Positions 63,376 through 64,000 of a DNA stretch of 64,000 nt are shown here, piece by piece. Below the pieces are notes generated by a model, which worked only from the letters and a program-made list of their open reading frames with translations, was not told the origin of the DNA and did no database searches. Made by a program: the position numbers and the translations under genes. This DNA comes from Colenecus sp045113495 (GTDB taxonomy: Bacteria; Bacteroidota; Bacteroidia; Bacteroidales; Bacteroidaceae). The stretch lies in the NCBI GenBank assembly GCA_045113495.1, contig JBGUIZ010000041.1:123360-187359 (forward strand), in the 5' to 3' direction. Positions within the stretch are counted from its first letter, which is position 1; every line of letters begins with the position of its first letter.

Positions 63376-63755
63376 AAAATCTGCAAAAAGTACCAACAAA
63401 GTACCAACACCCTTAATGTCTATTGACCTTTATTGGTCTCTAAAAAGGAAGACCGGCACCCCTCAAAAAAGAGGAGCACCGGCCCATTAGCAATTCTAAA
63501 ATTCAGCACTTGCGTACCGATTTTGTGTAAAGGTAAGTTCTTTAGTTTGATTAAAAACAGATCAAACTTCAAAATTTTTATCCCCATCCCAAATTTATAC
63601 TCCATTATATCCCATTGGTCCAAACTCCCCCCAACCATCCGGGCCACCCATCACATTTTTCCTCCCGCCCTGTAAACCGCTCCCTAAACCCATTGTAAAC
63701 ACGTTACAAATTGATTATCTTTGTGCATACACATGATAAACACAAGCTAAGTACT
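63376..63755. other. non-coding stretch downstream of tRNA-Lys
   Basis: No gene is supported. It contains two copies of AAAGTACCAACA in tandem with an 11-bp period (63387-63409), an imperfect hairpin around ACCGGCACCCCTC / GAGGAGCACCGG (about 63452-63485), and a promoter for the next gene: TTG at 63693-63695 and TATCTTTG at 63716-63723, 20 bp apart. GTACCAAC repeats next to a tRNA 3' end are the kind of site used by tyrosine integrases, but no integrase gene is seen before the window ends. Confidence 0.5.
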
Positions 63756-63920
63756 ATGAACACAACACACCCGATAATAGCAACCGTCATCCTGGCATCA
63801 ATCCTTCTGATGTCCGCCTGCCGTTCAAACAAGCAGCTCACCACCTCACAGCAGAACACCACCACCATCACCACCGCCTCGATAGACAGCGCCGCACAGC
63901 ATCTGATGTCCACCCTGTAA
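63756..63920 (+). CDS. small lipoprotein, unknown function
   Basis: A 54-residue predicted lipoprotein: MNTTHPIIATVILASILLMSAC (lipobox LMSAC, Cys22) followed by a Thr/Ser/Gln-rich mature peptide of 33 residues. A well-formed promoter lies 33 bp upstream (TTG-20 bp-TATCTTTG), which supports expression. Such a short Thr-rich mature region is hard to assign. Confidence 0.6.
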   Translation: MNTTHPIIATVILASILLMSACRSNKQLTTSQQNTTTITTASIDSAAQHLMSTL

Positions 63921-64000
63921 ATAATAAAGCAAAATTCCCCCACCATTCTACTTGAAAAAGGGACCACGGAAAGCATTGTAGATTTGCGTAAGTAAATCTC

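Noticed and set aside
63420..63647. Possible 75-residue gene on the minus strand after tRNA-Lys
   Set aside because: It runs through an imperfect hairpin and AT-rich DNA, has no signal or family pattern and no ribosome-binding context.

Overview
The window is a piece of a Bacteroidales chromosome (phylum Bacteroidota). The signs are consistent: promoters of the TAnnTTTG type with an upstream TTG, many lipoproteins with Bacteroidota-style signal peptides, BACON domains, type IX secretion (T9SS) proteins PorW/SprE and PorX, T9SS-type C-terminal domains, the VTC/DUF4956 pair, and the gene orders rsfS-ftsH-cdsA and psd-pssA-DUF4834. I cannot name the genus from the sequence alone.

Most of the window is ordinary core genome. 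From 3.8 to 35.9 kb it holds mgtE, rsmA, a YbhN-like membrane protein, meaB, tRNA-Gln, rsfS-ftsH-cdsA, lpxB, a parA-parB-DUF5683-lytic transglycosylase-relA/spoT run, a MerR regulator, an M23 peptidase, alaS, rsmD, a RecD-like helicase, a large outer-membrane beta-barrel protein, tRNA-Pro, and the operon small membrane protein-porW-porX-tsaE. From 49.7 to 63.3 kb it holds dnaE-trxA-acidic protein, psd-pssA-DUF4834, pyrH, birA, yraN, tadA, rsgA, frr, a VTC/DUF4956/beta-barrel/T9SS-tail operon and tRNA-Lys.

Two accessory loci stand out. Locus 1 (1-3785, minus strand, cut by the window edge) encodes a BMP-like lipoprotein, a lipoprotein fusing a type 1 periplasmic-binding fold to a legumain-like (C13) cysteine peptidase, and the start of a BACON-like exported protein. 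Locus 2 (38.6-49.6 kb, plus strand) is a seven-gene run: an unknown lipoprotein, three MACPF (perforin-fold) lipoproteins in tandem, another unknown lipoprotein, and a second BMP-like / binding-fold-legumain pair with the same 11-bp gene overlap as in locus 1. Pore-forming-fold proteins, ligand-binding-fold proteins and an asparaginyl-endopeptidase-like protease, all predicted to be envelope-anchored, form the best candidate for an undescribed system here.

Locus 2 is preceded by a C10 (streptopain-type) cysteine peptidase gene whose 3' end runs, out of frame, into a displaced copy of the last 42 codons of tsaE. The intact tsaE lies just upstream of the C10 gene. The displaced copy has about 82% nucleotide identity to intact tsaE and mostly silent differences, so it is probably a recombination scar from a related lineage rather than a local duplication. 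It sits 11 bp before the MACPF cluster, so in one parental arrangement the cluster probably followed porW-porX-tsaE directly.

Two dispersed palindrome families lie between genes: CCAGCC...GGCTGG modules at 12.1, 23.4 and 58.7 kb, and GGGGACTGTCC-cored hairpins at 30.7, 49.6 and 56.7 kb. I saw no CRISPR array, rRNA, transposase or integrase gene.
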